Positions 22,695-34,761 are shown, numbered from the stretch's first letter. The stretch is DNA of 64,000 nucleotides from Macrostomum hystrix (GCA_950097015.1 CATNEN010000033.1:1-64000), one strand, 5' to 3'. The notes: a model not told the origin generated them from the sequence alone. Numbers and translations are program-made.

Positions 22695-23290
22695 AACAAG
22701 TGAGATCTCAGCCTGTCAATCAGAGAGTTAATATCTCAGCCTTTCAGTCAAAGATATGAGATCTCAGCCTGTCAATCAGAGAGTTAATATCTCAGCCTGT
22801 CAGTCAAAGATATGAGATCTCAGCCTGTCAATCAAAGATTGAGATCTCAGCCTGTCAGTCAAAGATTGAGATCTCAGCCTGTCAGTCAAAGAGTGAGATC
22901 TCAGCCTGTCAATCAGAGAGTTAATATCTCAGCCTTTCAGTCAAAGATATGAGATCTCTGCCTGTCAATCAGAGATGAGATCTCAGCCTGTCAATCAGAG
23001 ATGAGATCTCAGCCTGTCAATCAAAGATTTGAGATCTCAGCCTGTCAATCAAAGATGTGGGATCTCAGCCTGTCAATCAAAGATGTGAGATCTCAGCCTG
23101 TCAGTCGAGGAGATGAGATCTCAGCCTGTCAGCCAAAGATGTGAGATCTCAGCCTGTCAGTCAACGATGTAAGATTTCATTCCATCAATTTGAAAGGTGA
23201 GATGTTTTCCCTGAATCTAAGAGCGACATCTTAGAATGTCAATCAATCAGCTGAGATCTGAAACTCGGAGATGAGATCTGTTTATCTCGT
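22695..23290. repeat. Minisatellite, about 26-bp unit with GAGATCTCA palindrome
   Basis: More than twenty copies of gagatctcagcctgtcaatc plus a short variable linker (aaagat, agagat or agagttaat). The palindromic core matches that of the upstream array at 21400-21645. Confidence 0.9.
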
Positions 23291-24189
23291 CAGTCAAAAA
23301 GAGAGGTTTTCCCGTCATTCAAAGTGTCAGCATCTGATTAGTGGCAGTGTACTAGCTTGTCTAATAGATTTATAACTCTACGCATTGTGATATCAAGGAA
23401 ATCTTTTCTTAAAAAAAACGCATTCGCACTACTAGCCCATTAAGTAGTGAGCAAAAGCGATTGCATAAGTAAGGCTCTATCGTGCCTCCGTAGCAACAGG
23501 TCTGCATGTAAGCCGACCTGAGCGCAACAGCTTCAAGTGATGGCGGCACTAGATCAGATGTAGATCAGATGGCGGCTAGCCTACTCACGGGCTGTTGAAC
23601 AAAGTCTACTGTTACCCAGCATCCCCTGTCTCATTGCAGCGGGGGTAGGCCCGGCTTGGTTGCAAAATTAACTCGCCGAAGAAAAAACTTCAGTCGAAAA
23701 AGAAGTCGAGGTCAATTAATTTGATGCAGATTGGATTTCCGTGCTTCGCTTTTTGTAAAAGAAGAAGCCCTGCTGTGGGTCTATTAGGGACGTTGGGGGA
23801 CGGGAGGAAACCGCCCGTCCTCTTCTTTCACGGCGAGCTTGGCTGGCGGGTCCTCCTGCATCAAGTTGCCAACTTCTCCCCTTCGCCTCCCTCCTGCCCC
23901 AGTTGTCCCCGCAGCCTCGCCGTGTTGGCGGTGAGTGCGGATTGCCCGGCCGAAATCAATCCATATTTTTGCTTCTCCATTTTGCCCGTATCTTTGAGTG
24001 CTCGCGAAATACGGTTATTCGATATGCGGGCCTACCCTGTGTTGTCTCCCCGATGGGCGGAGTCCCTCCAGCCTCCTCTTCATCTGCTGTCTCTACTTTC
24101 CTTTCCCTACTGCGGCGGTCTCAATTTTCCAATCTATCAAAATCATTTTGTGACCATTTCAGTGTGCCACAGCTTCGAGTGCCGCATCG
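23291..24189. other. Unique sequence with no supported gene
   Basis: A frame at 23721-24260 (+) runs into the following minisatellite and shows no domain. It contains several ATTGG/CCAAT-like and CT-rich stretches but no recognisable element. Confidence 0.5.
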
Positions 24190-24665
24190 ACTGTCACTCC
24201 ATGAGGCGAGATTCTGATCTGTCACTCCATGAGGCGAGATTCTGGTCTGTCACTCTATGAGGTGGGGTTATGATCTGTCACTCTATGAGGTGGGGTTATG
24301 ATCTGTCACTCTATGAGGTGGGGTTATGATCTGTCACTCTATGAGGTGGGTTATGATCTGTCACTCTATGAGGTGGGGTTATGATCTGTCACTCTATGAG
24401 GTGGGTTATGATCTGTCACTCTATGAGGTGGGTTATGATCTGTCACTCTATGAGGTGGGTTATGATCTGTCACTCTATGAGGTGGGGTTATGATCTGTCA
24501 CTCTATGAGGTGGGTTATGATCTGTCACTCTATGAGGTGGGGTTATCAACTGTCACTCTATGAGGTGGGGTTATGATCTGTCACTCTATGAGGTGGGGTT
24601 ATGATCTGTCACTCTATGAGGTGGGGTTATGATCTGTCGCTCTCTAGGAGACGAGATTCTGATCT
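24190..24665. repeat. Minisatellite, 27-28-bp unit
   Basis: About seventeen copies of a unit built on gatctgtcactctatgaggt plus ggggttat. Copies alternate between three and four G in ggggtta, giving two length variants. The edge copies (catgaggcgagattct) are diverged. Confidence 0.9.
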
Positions 24666-25480
24666 GTCACAATGTAAGAAATTATTCTTTTCTGTTTAAA
24701 TTTTTTGTTGAGATTATTCAGTCGCAGCCCGCAAAAGCCTATGACCTTTGATGGTAGTCGCTAAAAATTGTCTTCTATTGTACCCATTCGCTTTATTGTC
24801 GCCAGGCATTGTCACTCTGCTGCTAAGCGGAAGTCTTGCTGTGTCCCAAGGCAATCCAGCTGAGATTCTGAGAGCCCAGTTCTCCAAAGCAGTTTTCTTT
24901 CATCGTTCGTACTCGATTGTGAGGCTTTAGTGTTAATAAAAGCAAACTCTGCAGCTGAGCCGTAGTGCCTACCTGCCTGCTGGAACCAGCTCCTGTGTCT
25001 GTTGCCACCCCGCCCAATTCCCCCCGCCTACCAAACACGGCCTCTTCAATTCCAGCCATCCGCTGCGGCCCAATCCGGATCTCCCATCCTCCCATTTTCT
25101 TTCTTCCTTAGATTTTTTAATAAAAACTGCACCCGACCAGAAAAATCTTGGCCCAGTGGAGAGAGAGAGAGAGAGTTCACGCTGCGCCCTCCAGTTCTTC
25201 AATAGCTTGTAAAGCTCGCCTGCTGATTGGCGTTCTGTAGCTGTGGCCGCGGTGCACATACCGCATGACTTGTTAAACATTTGTTCTTTGCGCAATCCAT
25301 TTTTTGTTATTTCATAATTCCATGCCAAATGCGATCAAATTAAGGGGAGCGTAAAACACTTGGATTTCAGATTAAACTCTCCCCTTTTTTGCACCTCATT
25401 AGTGAAGCTCATTGGTAAGTCATTCTCTATTTTCCCTTGTAACATTCTTATTCTTAATAATATAATTTATTACACATTCG
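24666..25480. other. Unique sequence with no supported gene
   Basis: It includes a (GA)n run near 25160 and an AATAAA at about 24937. Open frames on both strands lack domains. Confidence 0.5.
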
Positions 25481-27295
25481 AGTGGGAGAGAGTTGATAAG
25501 AGTGGGAGAGAGAGTTGATAAGAGTGGGAGAGAGAGTTGATGAGAGTGGGAGAGAGAGTTGATGAGAGTGGGAGAGAGAGTTGATGAGAGTGGGAGAGAG
25601 AGTTGATGAGAGTGGGAAAGAGAGAGAGTTGATGAGATTGGGAGAGAGAGTTGATAAGAGTGGGAGAAAGAGTTGATGAGAGTGGGAGAGAGAGTTGGTG
25701 AGAGTGGGAGAGAGAGAGTTGGTGAGAGTTGGTGAGAGTGGGAGAGAGAGTTGGTGAGAGTGGGAGAGAGAGTTAGTGAGAGTGGGAGAGAGAGTGTTGA
25801 TGAGAGTGGGAGAGAGAGAGTTGGTGAGAGTGGGAGAGAGAGTTGGTGAGAGTGGGAGAGAGAGAGTTGGTGAGAGTTGGTGAGAGTGAGAGAGAGAGTT
25901 GGTGAGAGTGGGAGAGAGAGTTGGTGAGAGTGGGAGAGAGAGTTGATGAGAGTGGGAGAGAGAGAGTTGGTGAGAGTGGGAGAGAGAGAGTTGGTGAGAG
26001 TGGGAGAGAGAGTTGGTGAGAGTGGGAGAGAGAGTTGGTGAGAGTGGGAGAGAGAGAGTTGGTGAGAGTTGGTGAGAGTGAGAGAGAGAGTTGGTGAGAG
26101 TGGGAGAGAGAGAGTTGGTGAGAGTGGGAGAGAGAGTTGGTGAGAGTGGGAGAGAGAGTTGATGAGAGTGGGAGAGAGAGTTGGTGAGAGTGGGAGAGAG
26201 AGTTGGTGAGAGTGGGAGAGAGAGTTGGTGAGAGTGGGAGAGAGAGAGTTGGTGAGAGTGGGAGAGAGAGTTGGTGAGAGTGGGAGAGAGAGTTGATGAG
26301 AGTGGGAAAGAGAGAGAGTTGATGAGATTGGGAGAGAGAGTTGATAAGAGTGGGAGAAAGAGTTGATGAGAGTGGGAGAGAGAGTTGGTGAGAGTGGGAG
26401 AGAGAGAGTTGGTGAGAGTTGGTGAGAGTGGGAGAGAGAGTTGGTGAGAGTGGGAGAGAGAGTTAGTGAGAGTGGGAGAGAGAGTGTTGATGAGAGTGGG
26501 AGAGAGAGAGTTGGTGAGAGTGGGAGAGAGAGTTGGTGAGAGTGGGAGAGAGAGTTGGTGAGAGTGGGAGAGAGAGAGTTGGTGAGAGTTGGTGAGAGTG
26601 AGAGAGAGAGTTGGTGAGAGTGGGAGAGAGAGTTGGTGAGAGTGGGAGAGAGAGTTGATGAGAGTGGGAGAGAGAGAGTTGGTGAGAGTGGGAGAGAGAG
26701 AGTTGGTGAGAGTGGGAGAGAGAGTTGGTGAGAGTGGGAGAGAGAGTTGGTGAGAGTGGGAGAGAGAGAGTTGGTGAGAGTTGGTGAGAGTGAGAGAGAG
26801 AGTTGGTGAGAGTGGGAGAGAGAGTTGGTGAGAGTGGGAGAGAGAGTTGATGAGAGTGGGAGAGAGAGAGTTGGTGAGAGTGGGAGAGAGAGAGTTGGTG
26901 AGAGTGGGAGAGAGAGTTGATGAGAGTGGGAGAGAGAGTTGGTGAGAGTGGGAGAGAGAGAGTTGGTGAGAGTGGGAGAGAGAGTTGGTGAGAGTGGGAG
27001 AGAGAGTTGATGAGAGTGGGAGAGAGAGTTGGTGAGAGTGGGAGAGAGAGTTGGTGAGAGTGGGAGAGAGAGTTGGTGAGAGTGGGAGAGAGAGAGTTGG
27101 TGAGAGTGGGAGAGAGAGTTGGTGAGAGTGGGAGAGAGAGTTGATGAGAGTGGGAGAGAGAGTTGGTGAGAGTGGGAGAGAGAGAGTTGGTGAGAGTGGG
27201 AGAGAGAGTTGGTGAGAGTGGGAGAGAGAGTTGATGAGAGTGGGAGAGAGAGTTGGTGAGAGTGGGAGCGAGAGTTGGTGAGAGTGGGAGAGTAG
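25481..27295. repeat. Large purine-rich minisatellite, 20-22-bp unit
   Basis: About eighty copies of gagttggtgagagtgggaga with (GA) length variation, early copies carrying gataag or gatgag instead of ggtgag. A block of several hundred bases recurs inside it: the markers gggaaagagagagagttgat and gagagagtgttgatg both occur near 25.6-25.8 kb and again near 26.3-26.5 kb, so there is segmental duplication within the array. The minus strand is open for 290 codons of Leu/Ser/Pro/Thr-rich repeats, which is an artefact. One strand is almost purely purine and could form triplex or G-rich structures. Confidence 0.95.
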
Positions 27296-28010
27296 CAGAA
27301 GTACTATGAACCATCCTATGCAGGATAGCTGGCAAACTCTGTCTTAAGTGTCTGATCCTCCTATATCGGTTTAGAAGGAATACAAATATTAATAATGATA
27401 ATTATTTTAGTCACTAAAGTGAGCATAATGATGGCGGCATAGTTCGCCTGGTGCCTAATTTATTCAGCATTCAGCATCCCAAGCCATAATCTAATGTGGG
27501 ACTAATGACTAGCTATTCTCCCTTTCCTTTTCCCTCCCACTTTCTCTTCATATTCTGCTTTAGTGCAGAAATCTCTGCTTTATTAAACTGCATTTATTTT
27601 CTACTATTGATTTCTGAGAGAGCCGCGCCATTTGCTGACGGTTTGTCTTTAGAACTTTATGAAAGTGGCCCCATTCACAGCTGAATTAGATTTGCTGATT
27701 GATTCAGCTTTCATTCAGAATCAGGAGCTCATGGCTCAGATGCAGTGCGTTTCCAAGTTACGAAGGCCCGGATAACTGGAGCCTGCAGTCAGTAGCCTTA
27801 GCCCGTCTGATCTGCCTGACAAGGGAAAAATGAATTTTGGATTTCTGCTTCATTCTTTTGGCTTCTCTCTGCCTGCCCCCGGGTCAGGCAGCAATGTACA
27901 TAACCCAACAGGTTCAGATACTGTCTGCATAGCAGCGAATCCTGCCCTTGAAACACCTCCCCTACTGATTTCTCTGCCTCTCTTGTCTCATCTCTTCCCT
28001 GTCTCATCAC
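27296..28010. other. Unique sequence with no supported gene
   Basis: Spacer between arrays; only short open frames. Confidence 0.5.
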
Positions 28011-28442
28011 TCACCTGTGTCATTCATCTCTCTCCTGTCTTATATCTATCCCTTCTCATCTCTCCCCTGTCTCATCTCTCCCCAGTGACATCTCTCCCTG
28101 TCTTATCTCTCCCCTGTCTCATCTCTCCCTGTCTCATCTCTCCCTGTCTCATCTCTCCCTGTCTCATCTCTGCCCTGTGACATCTCTCCCTGTCTTATCT
28201 CTCCTCTGTCTCATCTCTGCCCTGTATCATCTCTCCCCTGTGTCATCTCTCCTCTGTCTCATCTCTGCCCTGTATCATCTCTCCCCTGTGTCACCTCTCC
28301 CCTGTGTCACCTCTCCCCTGTCTCATCTCTCCCCTGTCTCATCTCTCCCCTGTCTCATCTCTCCCCTGTCTCATCTCTCCCCTGTCTCATCTCTCCCCTG
28401 TCTCATCTCTCCCCTGTCTTAATTCTCCCCTGTCTCATCTTT
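28011..28442. repeat. Minisatellite, 16-bp unit
   Basis: About twenty-six copies of tctcccctgtctcatc with variants (tgtgtcatc, tgtgacatc, tgtatcatc). The same unit reappears at 30235-30385. Confidence 0.9.
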
Positions 28443-28880
28443 CCTCGGCGATTGGTGTGAGCTCCGAAATGAGGAGATTGAGTGGCTGGTAGTATGCGGG
28501 GCATTGAATATGCTAAACTGGTGGGACCAGCGGCCATCCGGAAGTGCCTATTTGTAGGACAGGCCCCGCGGCAAAACCCCATGCAGTATGTGCAGTAGTC
28601 CATTCAATTCAATTTTCGTCCTTGTCAATGAGCAGCCTGCCCCATGCTCCATATGGTTCGACTATGTTAGGCAGGCGATCATGATTGAATGCCTGAATTG
28701 TTCGCTGACTATGATGTGTCCCCAGTAGCTATCCCAGCTCGGCATTGTCTGATTCTTTCTGCTCATTTTTCCCACGCGTGCACTGATTGTCCGCCTTAGT
28801 CTCACCAGAAATTGGAATTTTAACTGACTAAGTTTACCTGTCTACGTGTTTTTTCAGTTCATGATTCTTAAAATATTTCT
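28443..28880. other. Unique sequence with no supported gene
   Basis: Spacer between arrays with no recognisable element. Confidence 0.5.
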
Positions 28881-29325
28881 GTGTTTCTCTGTTTATCTCT
28901 ACTCCTTCTCAGTTTATCTCTACTCCTTCTCAGTTTATCTCTACTCCTTCTCAGTTTATCTCTACTCCTTCTCAGTTTATCTCTACTCCTTCTCAGTTTA
29001 TCTCTACTCCTCAGTTTATCTCTACTCCTCAGTTTATCTCTACTCCTTCTCAGTTTATCTCTACTCCTTCTCAGTTTATCTCTACTCCTTCTCAGTTTAT
29101 CTCTACTCCTTCTCAGTTTATCTCTACTCCTTCTCAGTTTATCTCTACTCCTTCTCAGTTTATCTCTACTCCTTCTCAGTTTATCTCTACTCCTTCTCAG
29201 TTTATCTCTACTCCTTCTCAGTTTATCTCTACTCCTTCTCAGTTTATCTCTACTCCTTCTCCGTTTATCTCTACTCCTTCTCCGTTTATCTCTACTCCTT
29301 CTCCGTTTATCTCTACTCCTCTCTC
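28881..29325. repeat. Minisatellite, 21-bp unit
   Basis: About twenty-one copies of tttatctctactccttctca plus g, two of them shortened to 15 bp. Because the unit is a multiple of three, it is open in two plus-strand frames (a seven-residue repeat SVYLYSF in one). The frame's ends have no coding support. Confidence 0.95.
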
Positions 29326-30234
29326 CACCAGTCTCTCAACTTTGCCCACCCAATTTTCGAGCCTGCTGAGCAGTCAGTCAATACTGAGCAGACTGACTGT
29401 TCTCAAGCAAGTGTATCGAACTTGTGCTTCTAGTAGCAGAAAACTTCTCAAAGAAAAAATCGGTCGCATTCTCACAGAAGAAAGCGTAAAGTTTTGTTTG
29501 ACGAAACTAAATGTATTTCTTCTGCCAGCTTTGCCAAATTTGCCAGCTACGCTCGTATAGACAGTCGCATTGTGAGATAGGAGCATGGTGCCCTTTTAGA
29601 ATAAATTAGCACTCGGTTGAGCACACCACACTGCTGTGCTAATGCCTATGCACTGTCGTGTCCGCCCCTGGCCAACCGGTTGAGTCCGTCGCCTCTGCTA
29701 TGCTCAATTATTAACTACGGCCAGGTACAGCGGATCAGCTTGAGTTCACTCTATCAGCCCTGAGTTCCGTCTATAGATCTAACATAGTAAAGCAGAATCA
29801 TTTTTTAATAGGCAGTTTTTTTACATTTTAGACAGCTGTAGGTAGGGGCATTGTAAATGAGATGGCTGGTGGTACGGTTGACTGTTTGGCCAATAGTCTA
29901 ACTAGTGACTAATTGTTATGAACTTGTTCAGTGGAAGCTGAAAATAATTAACAATAGAAACACCGTGTCTGACAGAGGAGATCCGCACGAGGTGAGACTG
30001 CTTTAGTAGATTGCTTAAAGACATTAGAGATGGTTTACCAGCTTAGGGGAATTCGGAAACTCCGCGTGGGATTATTTGCTTAATAGGAATAATTGACCAG
30101 ATTTGGTTACAGTGCTTGGACCATAGATAGATCTAAGAAACATACTGGAGTGAGCTAGAGGGTGAAATAATGTTACGGCCATAGACGAAACTACGACTGC
30201 TGTCATTATCATAAAGGCTCTAATTTTTTTAAGC
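29326..30234. other. Unique sequence with no supported gene
   Basis: About 900 bp between two arrays; no domain, RNA or mobile element recognised. Confidence 0.5.
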
Positions 30235-30475
30235 CCGTCTTATCTCTCCCTTGTCTTATCTCTCCCCTGTCTCATCTCTCCCTTGTCTTATCTCTCCCCT
30301 GTCTCATCTCTCCCCTGTCTCATCTCTCCCTTGTCTTATCTCTCCCCTGTCTCATCTCTCCCCTGTCTCATCTTTCCCTGTCTCATTCTCATTCCTTCTC
30401 ATTGCTTGCAATGCTCCCCTCATTCTCATTCTCATTCTCATTCTCATTCTCATTCTCACTCATTCTCAAAAAGCC
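30235..30475. repeat. 16-bp minisatellite followed by (TCTCAT)n
   Basis: About nine copies of the tctcccctgtctcatc unit also found at 28 kb (variant tctcccttgtcttatc), then after a 40-bp gap about nine copies of the hexamer cattct. Confidence 0.9.
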
Positions 30476-30528
30476 GCTTAACTCTGCAAGTCTGAAACCC
30501 AAAAAAATTATTGTTTTGTCTATGGCCT

Positions 30529-30895
30529 AGGGGGTCGGTGGCAGAGCGGTTAACGCGTTTGCCTCTCACACCATGGTCCCTAAGTTCGATTCAGCGGCGA
30601 GGCCGCATTCATTTGGGGCGCAGCCGCGGAGAGAAGGCTGGGGGCTTGTCGTGCAATTTACGCCCTTGAGGGCCAACCTCCAAGGCACAGTGAGAGTGTA
30701 CACTGCCTGACGATGAGAAAGTCAGGGCAGATGTACACACCTGTGTGAGCGTGTGCCTGCGTACAGTATCTGTGTGCTCAGGAGTCAGCGAACCGGGCAG
30801 AATTGCCTCCTCGCTGGCTGCGGGTCTAGTGTCACCAAATGATGTGACATTGCCCGCAGCCCTCCTGCAATTAGTACGAGTATTATTATTTCTAT
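30529..30895 (+). mobile_element. SINE family B, copy 1 (tRNA-derived)
   Basis: The head resembles a tRNA with an A box (tggcagagcgg) and a B-box-like aagttcgattc. The body has gggcgcagccgcggagagaa, tgagggcca, gcagatgtacacacctgtgt, caggagtcagcga, ggtctagtgtcaccaaatga and tgcctcct. It ends in tacgagtattattattt. It aligns with 60858-61240 over its whole length apart from small indels. Confidence 0.85.
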
Positions 30896-31960
30896 GGCCT
30901 CGAGACGAAAGGTCATTAAAAGACCTCTGAAATCTTGCTGCAATAAATTTCTGTCAAGCGTCAAGGTGTTCAATAATATGAGTCCACCAATTTCGACTAA
31001 CTTTAAAGAAATTCCTACAGACAGTTTTCCCAAGCTCTCCTCACCGATTCTCCCAATCACTAGTTAGATCCCAGGTGAGGATCTCGCCGGGGATTTGTAG
31101 CAGAGGCCAGATGAATTAGAAATTGTCTTCTTCATCTCTCTAACGAAGAAACTAGGGATCAGAAAATGCAGATCGATCGTGATTTCCCCACTAATGAGAA
31201 GCCGTCTCGTGCCTGCCTGCAAGGGAAATCCTTCCCAATTTTCCCTGCAGAAGAATTTGAATTTTCAAATCAATTAAATTAATTGACTTTTTGCAATCCC
31301 TCAGCTCTGTTGGGTTGAAAATTGCAACGCTCATTTCCAAGATGTCCAATTAAAAAAATATTCTTATTTCTAAGAAAGCAATAGCTTTGCTAAAACAATT
31401 TTTCAATTGATTGAGCGGCAAAAAATCTTTCGCTGACTCTTGTACTCGTACTCGTGGCGAAGAAGAAATAAAAAAAATTTTTTTTTTCTTAATTCTCATA
31501 ATATAATTCGCGTCGCCGAGCGGTCGGGGCAGGGCAGGAGGCAGGGATTGAAGAGTGCAATCGAATCACTTGACGGGGCGTCAAAATATTCGTCAGTGTT
31601 TTTCTCTCCGCATACAACTGAACAAGCGGCAGCCGTGTCCGTGCCAACATTGCGGGGTTAAAACTCTCGCCGCTGCGGTACACGGCAGCCACCCCAATAC
31701 CAGGTGTAAGTGCCTACCTAGGAACCCACCTCCCTCCGCCACCTTCTGTCTGCTATCGGCATTCTATATTCAACTGTTCTGTTTTAGAAGCCAGACTGCA
31801 GCAGGCTGGTATAAGCCTACGGTTGGCTGAGGGACGTTGCTGAGGGATGACGCTGGGATTCCGCTTTGCCGACTCGTCTGTACGATTTTGTCTGTGGCCT
31901 AAATTGGTTGATTCCGATCTGATTTAACTGCGATTCTTTTGGGCACCGCTCAGTTTCTCA
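30896..31960. other. Unique sequence with no supported gene
   Basis: AT-rich. A segment at about 31506-31575 looks like the 5' half of a Ser/Leu-type tRNA (gccgagcggtc) but lacks a convincing B box and acceptor stem. Confidence 0.5.
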
Positions 31961-32100
31961 ACTCTATACTCTCAACTCTCTTCTCTCTACTCTCTACTCT
32001 CTACTCTCTACTCTCTACTCTCCACTCTCTACTCTCTACTCTCTACTCTCTACTCTCTACTCTCTACTCTCTACTCTCTACTCTCTACTCTCTGCTCTCC
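31961..32100. repeat. (TCTACTC)n heptamer array
   Basis: About eighteen copies of the 7-mer tctctac. Confidence 0.9.
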
Positions 32101-32364
32101 AATCTGTCTAATTCCCACTTCCCATCCAATTCAAGCAAGCTGGCTTGATTCGCAGACAAGTCAGCCGACTTTCAGCTGAGTGTGCAGTCGCGAAGCTTTT
32201 ATTGGAACAAAAATGTTGATGATGGAAGCCCTTACACTGAAATCCTGATGGACTAGATGGCGGCTCGGAGATTAGACTCAAAACAGGGGTCTAAAGCATG
32301 TGCGGCCCTCCACTCTCTGCTTTTAGCTTTTCCGCTCTCGCTTCTCCCACCTCCGTCCTCCCGG

Positions 32365-32425
32365 CTCGCTACTGAGTCCCGGCTCGCTACTGAGTCCCGG
32401 CTCGCTACTGAGTCCCGGCTCGCCA
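32365..32425. repeat. Short 18-bp tandem repeat
   Basis: Three to four copies of cggctcgctactgagtcc. Confidence 0.85.
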
Positions 32426-33584
32426 GTCACCGTAAGGAAGGCTGCGAGTTCCATTCCCCTGAGCAGCCATGCGGTCAGGTTGAGTAGCTCAGCTGGCCGG
32501 CACGATTCTCTTTTTGGCCAGCCTCTGCAACATCCCCCACCCGCCTCAGCTGCAGTTATTAATGATCTGTTATTAAAATTCCCGATCCCGCCTATACCGG
32601 CCTAGAGAGACCTAGAGTGTGCTGAGCCGGTCATTTTAGTCAGAGAATAACACACGTCAGGTAACTTTGACAGTTACGAACTTTTATTGACATGGGATCA
32701 AAGCTAGAAGCTAGAAGTTGGCAGAATAAAATTTTGGCTACTAAATTAGCCTTTAGTTATATTGATTCAGCTTAAATGTGTATCATTAATTTTATCTATA
32801 AATTTAAAGATTTCTATTGAAAATTCTCCTATCTTTACTAACAGTAGCCAATATAGCTTTTTCGTTTGAAAAGCATTAAAAAGGGACAAAGAATGCGTTT
32901 AATTATAAACAATAAGTAGTTACACATGTACAGCAGATTAAGTAGTACATGAATGTACAGCGATGTACAGCGACATGGCCATACACTGTGCACATGACTG
33001 GATAGTATTAGTTACATCTCTATTAGATTTTTTCTCTAGACAATGTACAATATGAGAAGCGGTGTATTCCTCTAATAGCCTCAAGACTAGTTAAGAAGGC
33101 GACGATGCACTCTAAATTTTAATGGATTCCAACTCAACAGCAGACATTAAACAGGCCGATGAAGCTACTCAGAGCCCATGATGCCGGGTTTCGCCAGCCG
33201 GACATTCTGCTCGGCATGAATTTATGCAAACCAGCTGTTAACAAGTGTGGGATAAAAAATGTGCACAGCGAAAATGACATCCCGTCAAGGCAGTCTTGAG
33301 CCGCCTCGGCAGCAGTCCCATAGCGAAGAATTTGAGTCCGAATCGCTCACTTTGCATCTAACGAAATTAGCTCAGAATTAACGACCAGCTCAGCAGTTGC
33401 TGGGATCAGCACGGAAACTCGAAACCTGCTTGTCTCGCGGTCCTCAGGGAGCGAATGGGGCGCTTATTGGCAACAATCTATTCTACGATACTTCCCCATC
33501 CAATTTCTGATCAAATGCCAGAACTGATCGAAAACGGACTCTCTGGGTGCATGATGAGTTTGAAATGCAACTTTTAATTGATTA
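32426..33584. other. Unique sequence with no supported gene
   Basis: Mixed composition, only short open frames; left flank of the mariner element. Confidence 0.5.
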
Positions 33585-34319
33585 CGAGGGGCATTCAAAA
33601 ATTTTTGGCAACTGGTCTACTATTCAAAAACAGTAACTGCAAAAAACAACTGAACATGTTACAATCCTTCAATGTAGTCTCCCCCTCTCTCAATGCACTT
33701 TTGGTGCCGCCGAATCCATGCTTCGAATGCGCCATGGTACTCAGAAGCAGGTATGGCCTTCAGCTCTGAATTGATGCATCTAGCCAGGTCCTGGCATCGG
33801 TGAAAATTCCGTCCTGCCAGCCGTTCAGTGAGCTTGGCGAACACCCAGAAGTCGCAGGGAGCCAAGTCAGGACTGTAGGGTGGGTGTCGGATGGTCTTGA
33901 TGTTGTTGGCTGCCAGAAAGTTGGTCGTCAGGGCCGCTGTGTGACTGGAGGCATTGTCATGGTGCAGGTGAACTTGCCCAGCTTGAAGCCGTGAGGGCTG
34001 AGTTGCATGAAGTGACGCCATGACTTGTGGCAGAACTGTACCGGAGTAGAAGCTAGCGTTCACATTCTGTCCATTAGGCACCTTTATGACGGCCACGGGC
34101 CCAGATGTGCTGATGAAGATGACGAACATCTCCTTCCGGGACCGAAAGCTGGACCGCAGGACAGTCGGCCTCGCGTCTCCAGAGCCCACCCAGGCCTTGT
34201 TCTGCATCTTCTGGGGCACTTGAAAATTAAAAAAACATTTCTCATCACCTGTAACGACGTCGGAAAGCCTCTGGCTGCCTCCTGGACCGAAGTTTTTGAA
34301 ACTTTTTGAATGCCCCTCT
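33585..34319 (-). mobile_element. Internally deleted mariner transposon with TIRs and TA duplications
   Basis: The left end reads cgaggggcattcaaaaa and the right end is its inverted match (tttttgaatgcccctct). Both ends are flanked by TA (33583-33584 and 34320-34321), the mariner/Tc1 target duplication. The element is 735 bp, against roughly 1.3 kb for a full mariner. It carries the catalytic part of a transposase on the minus strand but no room for the N-terminal DNA-binding half. It therefore looks like a non-autonomous deletion derivative. Confidence 0.9.
33659..34292 (-). pseudogene. Mariner transposase, catalytic domain remnant (DD34D)
   Basis: The minus strand is open from within the right terminal region to a stop at 33659. 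It shows VTGDEK with the first catalytic Asp, then HHDNASSHTA with the second, then HPPYSPDLAPCDFWVF with the third. I count 34 residues between the second and third, the mariner DD34D spacing. The paired helix-turn-helix N-terminus expected before the catalytic core is absent, because the frame runs into the terminal repeat after about 20 more residues. The remaining coding part has no internal stops, so the deletion is probably young or the copy was moved by an active relative. Confidence 0.9.
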
Positions 34320-34761
34320 TAATATCTCTACAAACTCGAGATCTTTCAATCGGAGGCTGTTAAGAGGCAGCTGTTCCACCTTCTCTCTGTCACATTCTCT
34401 AACACACTGCCTAACACGCACGCCTTCTTAAAAAATAATCAAGTCTGACTTCAGTTCGACGTATGCAGAACGTCAGAACGTCGCGATATTCAACGGTTCT
34501 CTCCGTGTAGTCGCTAATGCATTATAAGTTCACAGCCCTGTAAAAGCGTTCAGCTTTCATGAGTTTGTCAACCACGCATGCTTGCACGATCATCATCTGA
34601 GAATTGGTCAAGGTGTCAATTCGCATCTTGGTACTCGTACTACTAAAACGTGCGGAAACATAGCTTGAAATTCTTACTGTTAAAAAATGCTGCGAAATTT
34701 GTTTTTTTCCCTAACAATTTAACAAATTAAACAAATTGTTAAATTTGTTTAAATATTTCAG
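34320..34761. other. AT-rich stretch ending in a splice acceptor
   Basis: A T-rich tract and tttaaatatttcag (34748-34761) form a good 3' splice site just before the Kv1 coding exon. It is either the end of a 5' intron or a trans-splice acceptor. Confidence 0.6.

Noticed and set aside
22695-23290. CRISPR-like array (regular repeats with short spacers)
   Set aside because: Units are tandem with only 4-9 bp of variable linker, in a eukaryotic context with no cas genes; it is a minisatellite.
26463-27335. A 290-codon minus frame rich in Leu, Ser, Pro and Thr
   Set aside because: It lies entirely in the purine-rich minisatellite and ends where the array ends.
28846-29433. A 195-codon frame with a seven-residue repeat
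   Set aside because: The 21-bp array is open in more than one frame; there is no start context, domain or splice support at its edges.
31506-31575. Possible tRNA-Ser/Leu gene
   Set aside because: Only the 5' half resembles a tRNA; there is no convincing B box or acceptor-stem pairing.
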